From Pelagicoccus sp. SDUM812005 (GTDB taxonomy: Bacteria > Verrucomicrobiota > Verrucomicrobiia > Opitutales > Opitutaceae), in NCBI RefSeq assembly GCF_031127875.1, contig NZ_JARXIA010000017.1:1-64000 (forward strand): 64,000 nucleotides of DNA. The letters are read 5' to 3'. Shown in pieces: positions 1-8,072 of the stretch. How positions within the stretch are numbered: position 1 is the first letter of the stretch; the number at the start of each line of letters is the position of its first letter. Position numbers and translations under genes: made by a program. Below the pieces are notes generated by a model that did no database searches, was not told the origin of the DNA, and saw only the letters and a list, made by a program, of their open reading frames with translations.

Positions 1-53
1 TGAATATATGAAATAATCAGATCCAACGCGACTTGACAATTTAACCCATAGCA

Positions 54-184
54 GGGGTCAAACCGTAATCTTTGAAAGAGCCAAAACAGGGCAGGTAACC
101 CATAGCAGGGGTCAAACCGTAATCTTTGATAGGCGAACAAAGGGGTCAAACCGTAATCTTTGAAAGAGCCAAAACAGGGCAGGT
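54..184 (+). repeat. Three direct copies of a 22-bp REP-like motif
   Basis: The core GGGTCAAACCGTAATCTTTG occurs three times, at about 54-75, 108-129 and 142-163. Copies 1 and 3 are each followed by the same extension (AAGAGCCAAAACAGGGCAGG, 76-95 and 164-183), and copies 1 and 2 are preceded by the same AACCCATAGCA. Spacing is irregular (54 and 34 bp), so this is not a CRISPR array. A related string (CAGGGTCAGGGCTTAAACC) recurs near 1459. Such GGTCAxxxCTTAAAxCTTGA-like intergenic strings remind me of REP families linked to RAYT transposases, and a RAYT remnant lies about 5.6 kb away. That link is inference. Confidence 0.75.
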
Positions 185-255
185 CTTAAATCTTGATATC
201 CCCCCCCCCTCTCCCCCGTCACCCTTCCTCGTATCCAGTAATCCAGCACAACAGA

Positions 256-789
256 ATGCCTGAGCCCCAATACACAATAGAGCCACTGGATCCCAAGGTG
301 CACGACCGCAGCTCATTCCGAAACGAAGAAAAGGCACTTGAATCGTACATCCAAACTCAGGCTCGAAAAGACGCAAAAGCGCGAGCTTCGACCTGCTTCG
401 TTCTCACCTCAAAATCAGCTCCCGAGAAGATACTCGGGTATTGCACTCTCTCAAACGCATCCATTGATGCAGCCTCGATCCCCGAAGAGCTCAAAAAGCA
501 GCTCAAACTACCGAGCTACTCAAGCATCCCTGCCTCCCTGCTGGGGAGAATCGCTAGGGATACCAGTGCCAAAGGAACTCCTGTTGGTAAGCTATTGATG
601 GCTAGCCTCTTTAAACGGGCTATTAGAACAGCCGACGAAATCGGATCGATAGGCATCATTCTAGACCCTAAAAACGATCGATTGGTCGAGTACTACAGCT
701 CCTACGGATTCAAAAAACTATCGAGCCGCCAGATGCTCCTGCCAATGGACGAAGCTCTGGGCTTCCTCACGAGACACTACCAAAGTTAA
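256..789 (+). CDS. GNAT-family N-acetyltransferase, TacT-like toxin
   Basis: This 177-residue protein has the layout of GNAT toxins of the TacT/AtaT type, which acetylate aminoacyl-tRNA and block translation. The acetyl-CoA-binding segment reads LGRIARDTSAKGTPVGKLLM and the C-terminus carries YYSSYGFKKLSSRQMLLPM, the usual Tyr-containing end of these toxins. I chose the ATG at 256 (MPEPQYTIEPLD) rather than an upstream ATG at 193, because the upstream stretch is proline-rich low complexity (SPPPLPRHP) and the decayed copy near 1530 preserves the 256 start. No strong ribosome binding site is seen. A DUF1778 gene lies tail to tail with it and shares the TTAA stop-codon bases, whereas the usual order is antitoxin first on the same strand. 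Toxin activity is inferred from family and neighbour. Confidence 0.85.
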   Translation: MPEPQYTIEPLDPKVHDRSSFRNEEKALESYIQTQARKDAKARASTCFVLTSKSAPEKILGYCTLSNASIDAASIPEELKKQLKLPSYSSIPASLLGRIARDTSAKGTPVGKLLMASLFKRAIRTADEIGSIGIILDPKNDRLVEYYSSYGFKKLSSRQMLLPMDEALGFLTRHYQS

Positions 790-1064
790 CGCTCTTCCAC
801 CATGGAATCATAGAGTTCCATAGCCTTTTTAAACGCCGCAGGCAGCTCCCTTGGCGGAGCCAGCAACGCCTCTGCAAACTTCAGAGACTCCTCAGCGTTC
901 AGCTTGATTTGCCGTTCTTGATCAATCACTTGCAAAGCCGCTTCGCGGAGACGCATCTTCACGAAGGCCGAAACCGACACCCCAGAAAGCGCCGCAGCCT
1001 GCTCAATCAACTGCTTGTCCTCCGGACGAATCCGCGTCGCCAATCTTTCCGTTTCCGCCTTCAT
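786..1064 (-). CDS. DUF1778 ribbon-helix-helix antitoxin (TacA-like)
   Basis: A 92-residue protein with an N-terminal ribbon-helix-helix DNA-binding fold (ATRIRPEDKQLIEQAAALSG then VSAFVKMRLREAA) and an acidic, proline-containing C-terminal tail (EALLAPPRELPAAFKKAMEL). In the DUF1778/TacA family the tail wraps and inhibits the GNAT toxin. The start MKAETERL at 1064 fits the family; the frame extends 12 codons further upstream, but that part (MSLCVVMTYKMV) is unlike the family. Its TAA overlaps the TAA of the convergent GNAT gene by two bases. The opposite-strand arrangement means autoregulation of one operon, normal for this family, cannot operate here in the usual way. Confidence 0.85.
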   Translation of the reverse strand: MKAETERLATRIRPEDKQLIEQAAALSGVSVSAFVKMRLREAALQVIDQERQIKLNAEESLKFAEALLAPPRELPAAFKKAMELYDSMVEER

Positions 1065-1187
1065 CACCATTTTGTACGTCATTACGACACACAAACTCAA
1101 GCTCGATCTTTGACGACCACAAACTTACGAGGTAGCTAAAAAGAGCCAACCTTTACCCCCGAATCACTCCAACAACCCAACTCCCAC

Positions 1188-1388
1188 ATGAAACGCGCCT
1201 TCCAAGCGACACTTCTCCTCCTCGCCCTCGCGACCCTCAGCGTTTCCTTCGCAGCTAAGTTCCAACCCAAGTCTCAATCCCTCCTCGAAAAGCGGGCTGG
1301 CTTCCAAACCAAACTCCTTGAGAAGGAAACCATCCCTTGGCCCCTTGAAGCCCCACCAGCGGAGATAGCCAGCCTCGTGCGTGGATAA
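1188..1388 (+). CDS. Small secreted protein, possibly a truncated gene
   Basis: A 66-residue product begins with a good signal peptide (MKRAFQATLLLLALATLSVSFAA) followed by about 43 residues rich in Lys, Glu and Pro (KFQPKSQSLLEKRAGFQTKL...). The mature part ends abruptly at SLVRG. The sequence resembles the first mature residues of a larger secreted enzyme, perhaps an alpha/beta hydrolase, rather than a finished small protein, but I cannot confirm that from sequence alone. It lies next to decayed mobile-element and duplicated sequence, which supports truncation. Confidence 0.4.
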   Translation: MKRAFQATLLLLALATLSVSFAAKFQPKSQSLLEKRAGFQTKLLEKETIPWPLEAPPAEIASLVRG

Positions 1389-1453
1389 AAAGGGTCAATC
1401 CAATACCTTTGTTACCGCCATTCCCCTACCTAGCAATTCGGCATGAAAGCAGC

Positions 1454-1613
1454 AGAACAGGGTCAGGGCTTAAACCTTGATGTTCGCCCCACCGCCTCGT
1501 CAATCTTCCTCGTATCCAGTAATCCTATACAACAGAATGCCCGAGCCCCAATACAGAATAGAGCCGCTGGATCCTAGGGCGCACGACCGGAGCTCATTTC
1601 GGAACGAAGAAAA
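1454..1613 (+). pseudogene. Truncated second copy of the GNAT toxin 5' region
   Basis: This stretch repeats, with about one mismatch in ten, the leader and first ~28 codons of the GNAT gene at 172-331. Shared landmarks in the same order are the AACAGGG(T)CAGG..CTTAAA..CTTGAT string, CCTCGTATCCAGTAATCC, ACAACAGAATGCC and GAGCCCCAATACA, then the codons for IEPLDPRAHDRSSFRNEE. Homology stops exactly where the IS3-like left end (TGAGGTGGACCC) begins. It is a dead 5' fragment left by duplication and IS insertion; the 3' part is not seen beyond the element. Confidence 0.8.
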
Positions 1614-1730
1614 TGAGGTGGACCCGTATAGTGAGACAGGGATTAGCTGAGTTTTAGTTGGTTTCTTTGCTTTGGTTCAGTTGAAGGTTTCACCTCATCC
1701 CCATGCGCCCCCCTCAGGGGGCGGCGCCGC

Positions 1731-2099
1731 TCATGCGGCCATTTTCTCCTCTTTCTCGGATTTATAAACTTCGGCGGGCGTTTTGCCGTCAAGCGAGGAG
1801 TGCCGACGGCGGCTGTCGTAGAACTCTAAGCAGGCCTTCAGGCCCCACTTTAGTTGGGCCATCTCTTCGTAGTCCTTGAGGTAGACGTCCTCGTACTTCA
1901 CACTGCGCCAGAGCCGTTCGACGAAGACGTTGTCAAGGTCGCGCCCCCGGCCGTCCATGCTCACCTTGATCTCGCTGTCGGCCAGTTCCTTCACGTAGAC
2001 CGACGAGGTGAACTGGCTGCCTTGGTCTGTATTGAAGATTTCGGCACGACCCGACAGCAGGGCCTCTTGCAGCACCGACTTGCACCTGGCGCCGTCCAT
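1731..2099 (-). pseudogene. IS3 OrfB transposase, C-terminal fragment
   Basis: The 122-residue reading frame contains the second half of an rve integrase core: IFNTDQGSQFTS with the second catalytic Asp, NVFVERLWRSVKYEDVY with the catalytic Glu, and the typical end YDSRRRHSSLDGKTPAEVY. The first Asp and all of the N-terminal part are absent. The ATG used by the frame is a chance codon at the deletion junction. The fragment is followed by a stop in the GC-rich left end of the element. Confidence 0.85.
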
Positions 2100-2114
2100 C
2101 GTGCACGAGCTTGA

Positions 2115-2283
2115 CCTTCTCGAAAGCGGCGGAGGCGTTGGCGATCATCTCGTCCTTCCACTGGCTCACCTGATTGGGGCGAACTTCGTAGAGCTGGGCG
2201 ATCTCATTAACCGTCTTCTCGCCCTTCATTGTCTCCAGGGCGATCTTGGCTTTGGCTTCCGCTGTGAACGTTCTTCTCTTTCA
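2115..2283 (-). pseudogene. IS3 OrfA (HTH_Tnp_1) fragment with broken start
   Basis: Reading leftwards, RRTFTAEAKAKIALETMKGE then KTVNEIAQLYEVRPNQVSQW is the N-terminal helix-turn-helix part of OrfA. The normal start would be ATGAAAAGAAGAACG, but here it reads ATGAAAGAGAAGAACG, so one extra G after ATGAAA puts the start out of frame and a TGA precedes the frame. The frame runs into the deletion after ANASAAFEK. Both changes make it inactive. Confidence 0.75.
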
Positions 2284-2351
2284 TCTCATCTGCGGCTTCG
2301 CTGGCTATCAATCCAACCAAGCCCCGCGTCCACTTTTTGGGGTCCCCTTCA

Positions 2352-2688
2352 CCTAAAACCAACACACCCAGAGCTTACGTTTGATAGATCAGCGCTGCCT
2401 GCCACTTTTGACTCAAAGGGTCAGTCGCAAGGCGCCTCCTTCAAACCAAAGACTCTTCTTGCCCTTGAAAAAAACACTATCCGCCCTATGAAGCTTCAGG
2501 GCTAGTATCGATTCCCCAAACGCAATGGCGACTTGGCAATAAATCAGCATCGCGTTTCTTTCGACAAGCTTTGAAAAACAAGCTTCCCAATTAATTCACT
2601 CTTAGAATAATCCAACGTACTCGACCGCTCAAGGTGGTCGCTAGCGCCTAACTCAGGTCTCCAAACCTCCTCTAAACGATCGATTCTA
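2352..2688. other. Gene-free stretch right of the IS remnant
   Basis: About 340 bases with no credible coding frame. One string ACTCAAAGGGTCAGTCGCAAGG near 2410 again carries the GGGTCA word found in the repeats at the left end of the window. The continuation of the truncated GNAT copy is not present. A promoter for the next gene should lie here but no convincing boxes were found. Confidence 0.5.
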
Positions 2689-3666
2689 ATGTCCAAAATT
2701 CCCATCAGCCACAGTTCTCTTCTAACACTAGTCTTTTCCCTCGTTTTCTCGATAGCGAAGTCCTTTGCTGGAACGACCATCCCCGAACCCTACCTAACGC
2801 CACTCGGCCAGTACCGCAGCGTATCGGCAACCGGAGCAAATTCCCAAAATGACCAATCTGAGTTTTGGCACATGGGTAACGCGAATAGCACCGCTTTGGT
2901 AAGCGGCCAAAACACTGTAACAGCAAGCCAGGTCTCTTCGATCCGAAGCACAACAGACGGAGGCATAGCCGTATTCTTCCGACCCAGCTTGCAGCTATCT
3001 TATAATACTTCCAATACCAGCGATGTCGACCCGGCTATGGCGGCGGAAGCGAAAATACTGAGCAATTTCCACGTCGAGGGGAGCGCTCGCTACTATTACT
3101 TCGGCGTTCATGGCGGCTACGGTGCAATCTCTTCCTTGTCCGGAAAGGATCAAGTCTTCGAGCTAATCGGTAATAGCGAGGAAGAATCCTTTATCTTCGA
3201 ATCGGGCACCCTACCTCCGGGCGATTACGTGTTCGCGGCCAGCGCCAGCACCTGGACAAAAGGCGACTATCTCGTTCAAGCTGAAATGAATGTAAACTTA
3301 ATCGTAATACCACAAAGCAGGTATCCAGACAATTTCCCAATAACAGTGGAGTTGGAACTAAACGAAGCGATCTTCACTGCTGGTGATATAGCCGAAGTGG
3401 AACGCTTATCTTCAAAAGGGACCGGCAACCGTGCCATCGAATGGAAAGCCTCCCTCAAAACTCCAGCCGGAGACGCGATAGAGATCTTTGACCTCGGTTC
3501 TGACAACGACCTATTCATCGAAGCGGAGGTCAATTTTGGCCCTTTCGTCCTAGTTGAAATTGATGAAAACACGAAAAAAGGGGTTTACCGAGTCGCAAGC
3601 AGAGCTATAGACGCCATCACAGGGGAGTTGCTAGGAGAAGACATTGAGTATATATTAGTTCGCTAA
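2689..3666 (+). CDS. Secreted protein of unknown function
   Basis: This 325-residue protein starts with a signal peptide (residues 1-27, ending SIAKSFAG). The mature part is rich in Ser, Thr, Gly and Asn, with predicted beta character throughout (SLQLSYNTSNTSDVD, ARYYYFGVHGGYGAIS) and a turn-rich segment GTLPPGDYVFAASAST like those in secreted beta-sandwich proteins. The last ~100 residues (EVERLSSKGTGNRAIEWKAS...) read like a bacterial Ig-like module. I do not recognise the family. It is a single gene between two mobile-element remnants, and its base composition is less GC-rich than the core genes further right, so transfer is possible. Confidence 0.7.
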   Translation: MSKIPISHSSLLTLVFSLVFSIAKSFAGTTIPEPYLTPLGQYRSVSATGANSQNDQSEFWHMGNANSTALVSGQNTVTASQVSSIRSTTDGGIAVFFRPSLQLSYNTSNTSDVDPAMAAEAKILSNFHVEGSARYYYFGVHGGYGAISSLSGKDQVFELIGNSEEESFIFESGTLPPGDYVFAASASTWTKGDYLVQAEMNVNLIVIPQSRYPDNFPITVELELNEAIFTAGDIAEVERLSSKGTGNRAIEWKASLKTPAGDAIEIFDLGSDNDLFIEAEVNFGPFVLVEIDENTKKGVYRVASRAIDAITGELLGEDIEYILVR

Positions 3667-3782
3667 ACCAAACTCAACGAGAAGATTGCGAGGCAGCTCG
3701 ATCGCCCCCACCCCGGCGTACTTCTAGTACAATACGAGGACACAGGTTACATATATTCTAAGGAGATGGGTTACACTCCGAT

Positions 3783-4134
3783 ATGGCATTTATGCTATGG
3801 AAAGAGACCGACCCAACTATCGAAAGAGAACGTCTTGCAGCATTAGCCCAGACCGGGCGATTCACAGCCGGCGAGCTGCACCGAGATTTCGGCATCAGCC
3901 GAAAGACTGGCCACAAACACCTCAAGAGGCTACGGCAGCAACGGACGCGAGGGCCTCGCGGATCGAAGCTGCCGTCCGAAGCACATCCCCAACGCCACTG
4001 CGACATCGACTGAAGCGTTGAGATTCAAGGAACGCGCCAAGCATTCGACTGGGTGGGCGGGGGGGGGGAATAAGATCCGCGACCCGCTATTGAAGTTCCA
4101 CAACGTCGAACGGCCTCCACAAGAGAAACTATAA
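3783..4134 (+). pseudogene. IS481-family transposase remnant
   Basis: The first frame encodes LWKETDPTIERERLAALAQT, then GRFTAGELHRDFGISRKTGH, the N-terminal helix-turn-helix of IS481-type transposases. After KHLKRL the homology continues in another frame as GREGLADRSCRPKHIPNATA, so there is a frameshift near 3945. Beyond a G-run at 4054-4065 only scraps such as KFHNVERPPQEKL, like the C-terminal end of IS481 transposases, can be recognised. The catalytic core is missing. It is a dead fragment. Confidence 0.7.
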
Positions 4135-5595
4135 TACAGTAATCGGATATACAAATTTCAGATACAAAACATAAAAAGCAAAAGTCAATCCAAGCAGTAT
4201 CACAGAGAGAGATTTTGATTTGAGTGCAACCTTCTCAAAACCCAGCATCACCTCATGACTAGCATCCGCTGGAGGAGCCCCCCACCCCTTCACTGTTTCC
4301 GCTACCGCGACACCAATCCCGATAACAAACAAAAGATGCACGACAACCAGGCTTACCCAACCAAATGCTGATTGCCCGTAAAAAGCGCTGTTTTGATCAG
4401 TCAATTCAACATCTATATTACCCTTCTTCTTATTATACAGTGCTATATTATAGTCTAACTTACTATTTTCGTGCTCGATCAGCTTTTCTTGGTATTTTGT
4501 AGAAAGCCTTTCCAATTGCGTCGACTCCCCCTGGACAGATACCTCCTCCTCCAAACCATCCAGTTCCTCAAACGCAGCTATCGCACGTTCCAATTTTTTT
4601 GCCCCATACTCGAGCAACTGGAGCTGATACGCCTCGTACCTCTTCCTCACTTCGGAACTAACCGGATTCAACTGAGCGAGAAACCGTTGCGTTGGCTGCT
4701 TCGTAATTTCATCAACATCTCCACTATTACCCTCTTCCAAGGTCTTCTCGGCATCTCGATCAGAGTTCCCGGAACCCGAACCCGGATCACCCACTTCAGG
4801 AGCGAAAGCAAAAGGCAGAAAAAAGGAACTCCTGATCTGCCTAAGCAAGTTCTCAAAATCATTCCCGAAAGGATCCACACCAAAGGGTTCAGGATCACGA
4901 ATCGACCATTTCCACATATCTTCGTGAGCTCCTTGAATCCGAGAGTTAAACGTCCTCCTAAATTCTTCATCTAAATCGATCGGCACAACTTCCCGCGCTG
5001 TTATTCCGTATTCCCCATAGTTAAGGTTTAAACCATTTCCTCCCAATCCCGCAGCCGGAGAAGGCTCAGGGTCCTTGTAAGACCAGGATAAACCACCATG
5101 AGACCAAACCGGAAGAGTATACTTGTAGGTCAAACCGCTTTCGAACCTCTCCGGTTGCCACATTTGACCTACGCCCCAGGCCGAATTGGCTATTACACTA
5201 CTTCCCGTTTCCCAACCGGGTATCGTATACGGCGGCTTCCCTCGACTATAATCTAACATTGTTCCAGAATTGGGACCGTAACCCCATACTCTACTTGCAT
5301 AAGGTCGATTACCCACACCCACATTCGGCGTCACGGGGATATGCCCCCATCCACCATTCGATTTTCCATATACGTAAACCACATCCGGATTAATGCTGCC
5401 AAGACCAGTGACGACCCCCGAATAGCTGGGATCGTAATCCGAAGTTGAAAACGAACTGTAATCGTTCCCTGATCCATTCGTATCAATTAAGATCTTTGCA
5501 TCCAGAGGAGATTTTCCGCTAAGCTGAGACCAAACAGCAGCAGGCACCACCGCACAGCTAAGCAGCAACCGGAGAACGACGATTGAATAATTCAT
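4129..5595 (-). CDS. Unknown membrane-anchored protein with coiled coil
   Basis: The 488-residue product has a signal peptide (residues 1-23, ending AAVWS), an extracytoplasmic part of roughly 240 residues rich in Gly, Ser, Tyr and Trp, an acidic linker (GSGSGNSDRDAEKTLEEGNS), a helical coiled-coil-like part at about 310-395 (YQLQLLEYGAKKLERAIAAF...), and two membrane segments near the C-terminus (FGWVSLVVVHLLFVIGIGVA and SVILLGLTFAFYVLYLKFVY). I do not recognise the family. It lies in the AT-richer island and on the same strand as two other unknown envelope genes 0.7-2 kb upstream, separated from them by a RAYT remnant. Confidence 0.7.
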   Translation of the reverse strand: MNYSIVVLRLLLSCAVVPAAVWSQLSGKSPLDAKILIDTNGSGNDYSSFSTSDYDPSYSGVVTGLGSINPDVVYVYGKSNGGWGHIPVTPNVGVGNRPYASRVWGYGPNSGTMLDYSRGKPPYTIPGWETGSSVIANSAWGVGQMWQPERFESGLTYKYTLPVWSHGGLSWSYKDPEPSPAAGLGGNGLNLNYGEYGITAREVVPIDLDEEFRRTFNSRIQGAHEDMWKWSIRDPEPFGVDPFGNDFENLLRQIRSSFFLPFAFAPEVGDPGSGSGNSDRDAEKTLEEGNSGDVDEITKQPTQRFLAQLNPVSSEVRKRYEAYQLQLLEYGAKKLERAIAAFEELDGLEEEVSVQGESTQLERLSTKYQEKLIEHENSKLDYNIALYNKKKGNIDVELTDQNSAFYGQSAFGWVSLVVVHLLFVIGIGVAVAETVKGWGAPPADASHEVMLGFEKVALKSKSLSVILLGLTFAFYVLYLKFVYPITVL

Positions 5596-5689
5596 ATACT
5601 TAAGATATTATATATTTAGGCAGGCTATATCTGAAAAGATCCAAAATATGGGAGTGATTTTACTGCATAAACCTCACTGATCCAAGAGA

Positions 5690-6116
5690 CTAAATTAAAA
5701 CTAAATCGAAGCGCCAGCATCCGTGGCAACCACCGGTCACATGCTTTCGAAAACAAACGATCAAAGGCCTCATTCATCAAATACATGCAGGATCCCTGCA
5801 AGGAGACCGAATGGCAGCCAAACGCATTCTGCGTCATGGAAAAACGCTTCCATCTCGCCAATGAGACACCTGAAGAGCACCTGAATGTTGGGTTGCAACG
5901 TCTCTCCCGCGTATTCACCAATCACTTCAATCGACTTCTCAACGAACAAGGCTACTACTTCCAGGGACGCTTCAAACCCCTTCCAGTTGAGGACATCGAC
6001 CAGATGAGCAAGCTTTACCACTTTTTTTTAAACTCAATCCCGTCAAATCTGGAATGAGCGAAACCAAAGCCCTGAAAGCTACGCCTTACTCCGCCGTCAG
6101 CAAACCTGTCGCGTAA
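5690..6116 (+). pseudogene. RAYT (REP-associated, Y1-type) transposase pseudogene
   Basis: Reading from about 5690 the frame gives IRGNHRSHAFENKRSKASFI, then NAFCVMEKRFHLANETPEEH, then GYYFQGRFKPLPVEDIDQMS, all recognisable pieces of single-strand Y1/HUH transposases of the RAYT class. The HxH metal motif, usually NHYH or NHFH, has become KRFH, and no intact start codon or complete N-terminus is seen. At a run of eight T (6022-6029) the frame is lost; in the next frame homology resumes with LNPVKSGMSETKALKATPYS and stops at TAA 6114-6116. So it has at least a frameshift plus loss of a metal ligand. Confidence 0.8.
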
Positions 6117-6339
6117 CTCTCGCCGAAAGGAAGCAAAGCATCAGCGATTTACGAAACCCTGATCGCAAAAAAGGTAGACCCGTTACAATCTCTTTGCAGC
6201 GCTTCACCCAAGGAGACGTCCAAGAAAGAGAGATGCCACTCTTTAAACAAAGTCTAAGTCGGCTTTCTCAAAACCAACCGTGCGGTTCAAACACTGAATA
6301 ATTAGCCACCTCCTGCAGTCTCCACCTCCAATCATTATG

Positions 6340-7566
6340 CTAAAAATTATATTTTAATCCCAATTGATAAACTGACTCATCAATTTCATCAAAAGGCAGC
6401 CTACCATGAGCATAACTAACAAAATAGTTCCCAGGCAACAACAATGACAACGTATAGTACGTTGATGAGGACAAGCCTACATCTTCGATAACCTCCTCAG
6501 GATCGAATTCACTAAAGTACCTGTAAGTACCTTCAACAAATATCCGATCTCCAAACAACTTCCCCACCTCCGATCTGAAGGATGCTGTGAAGCGAAACCT
6601 CGAGTAGTCGCTATCATCTCCCGCAAGGACTCGAGGATCATCTTCATCGGTGGGATCAATTCTATCTACCCCAACTAAAAACTCAGGAAATGCCGTACCC
6701 CTTGGCTGCCAATCCCCATAACCAAAGAGATAACGGACTAACGCACCAGGATAGTCTAAAACGTTATAGCGCCCTAGGGCCGACCCACTACCCCAACCTT
6801 TCGCGAGAACTGAAGCATGCATACCAAATGAATGCCTAACGACCTCGAACGATTGATCACTTTCAATCCCTCCATCAACCTTTAAATCGACATAAAACTG
6901 ATCAGACAGATTATTCCTAATACCACCGACAAGGTCCCTAAACTCGGAAAGTCTTTCAAACTCTTCTATATGCATCTCTTCTATATCTGCCAACTTCAAG
7001 GCGAGTTCGTTGTTAAACTCCGCCTGCTCATCGGTTGACAAAACAGACACTCCTCCAAGCGAATAAAACACACTAAAAGCAAGTTTTCCTTCAATAAAAT
7101 CATTAGGATTATCATTCGAATCCATTGCTACATCACCCGACGTATCAATCACCAACCCGACCCCACCGAATTTATTTACATCATTCAAAAAATAACGTTT
7201 CGAAATATCGCGATTATACTCATAACCGATTCCTAAAACATCAGAACCATGTAAGGTTTTGAAATCAATTTTTAATCCCTTAAGAAGTTCCATAAACCTA
7301 GAACTTCGGTTACGGAAGACATTTAACATTTTATTTGCCGCATCTGGAGACTCTTCCACTAAACCCCGCAGCAAAAGATTCACAGCCTCACTCTCAGAAG
7401 CTACCGAGTCATCATCAATCGCACGAAGTAAAGGCACTAATAAGCCTAACTGCCTTTCCATTTCTGACTTATTCCCATTGATTTCGCCCTTTACAAGGCT
7501 CTGTAAAATCAGAGCTATTGCAACCCAAGCTAAAGTACATTTACAAAATTGGCTCATCTTCTTCAT
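6340..7566 (-). CDS. Probable outer-membrane beta-barrel protein
   Basis: A 408-residue protein with an N-terminal hydrophobic export signal (about residues 9-27, WVAIALILQSLVKG), a helical region of about 190 residues with charged stretches, and a C-terminal half of alternating polar and hydrophobic strands (RFRFTASFRSEV, RIFVEGTYRYFSEF, TYYTLSLLLPGNYFVSYAHG). It ends in YQLGLKYNF; a terminal Phe is the usual signal for outer-membrane barrel insertion. The family is not recognised. Its start overlaps the end of the upstream 120-residue gene by 26 bases, so the two are probably translationally coupled. The gene is clearly AT-richer than the core of the window. Confidence 0.7.
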   Translation of the reverse strand: MKKMSQFCKCTLAWVAIALILQSLVKGEINGNKSEMERQLGLLVPLLRAIDDDSVASESEAVNLLLRGLVEESPDAANKMLNVFRNRSSRFMELLKGLKIDFKTLHGSDVLGIGYEYNRDISKRYFLNDVNKFGGVGLVIDTSGDVAMDSNDNPNDFIEGKLAFSVFYSLGGVSVLSTDEQAEFNNELALKLADIEEMHIEEFERLSEFRDLVGGIRNNLSDQFYVDLKVDGGIESDQSFEVVRHSFGMHASVLAKGWGSGSALGRYNVLDYPGALVRYLFGYGDWQPRGTAFPEFLVGVDRIDPTDEDDPRVLAGDDSDYSRFRFTASFRSEVGKLFGDRIFVEGTYRYFSEFDPEEVIEDVGLSSSTYYTLSLLLPGNYFVSYAHGRLPFDEIDESVYQLGLKYNF

Positions 7567-7903
7567 TAAAGAATTTATAACTCACATCATTCACCTCTGA
7601 GAGATCATGAATACTTTTCAATTCATCCACCAATATAGTTACCATTTCAGAAACTGCCTGATCTTCGGTTTTTCCGTCCTCCAAACCAACACCAAACTGA
7701 GAAATGAACACACTGTGTACCTGCAACGCTATCATTTCAGCCAATGACCTCCTTAGGTCGGCATCAGAAGTCTTGTTAAAAAACACCAGATCAGGCATCA
7801 ACAGACTTCCAGCCCCAGGAAATAGTGAACGGTGTTGCCTGAGTATATACAATGTTATCCATGTAATGCGATGCGCTGAGTTATTTTTATTCCATTCACT
7901 CAT
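7541..7903 (-). CDS. Small soluble protein coupled to the barrel gene
   Basis: The 120-residue product has no signal peptide. It starts MSEWNKNNSAHRITWITLYI and has a helical middle (DADLRRSLAEMIALQVHSVF) and an acidic C-terminus. The family is not recognised. It overlaps the downstream beta-barrel gene by 26 bases in another frame, which suggests a two-gene operon. A divergent LuxR-type regulator starts 170 bp away on the other strand and could control it, though that is only positional. Confidence 0.6.
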   Translation of the reverse strand: MSEWNKNNSAHRITWITLYILRQHRSLFPGAGSLLMPDLVFFNKTSDADLRRSLAEMIALQVHSVFISQFGVGLEDGKTEDQAVSEMVTILVDELKSIHDLSEVNDVSYKFFNEEDEPIL

Positions 7904-8072
7904 AAGCAGAATAGTTGTAGAGTACGAAGTGCAATCACCCTAAAACTCGAGTAGATAATATCGCCGCCAGAACAAATTCCCACCCCACGAACTACGTATT
8001 TCCTGAATTAATTGATTGAATGAGAGCGGCTGATCGGGCATGGTATACGCAATCCTCCTCTAGTTTAATCCA

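Larger units (their letters stand above)
1614..2351 (-). mobile_element. Internally deleted IS3-family insertion sequence
   Basis: The left edge TGAGGTGGACCCGTATAGTG and the reverse complement of the right edge, TGAAGGGGACCCCAAAAAGTG, are imperfect inverted repeats that begin with TG as in IS3-family elements. Between them on the minus strand lie an OrfA N-terminal fragment and an OrfB C-terminal fragment. The 738-bp length is well short of the 1.2-1.5 kb expected, so the middle of the element, including the first catalytic Asp of OrfB, has been lost. No target-site duplication is evident (AAA on the left, CCT on the right). The element cannot transpose by itself. Edges are accurate to a few bases at best. 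Confidence 0.75.

Noticed and set aside
54-184. Possible CRISPR array
   Set aside because: Only three copies, unequal spacing of 54 and 34 bp, and spacers partly share sequence; no cas genes.
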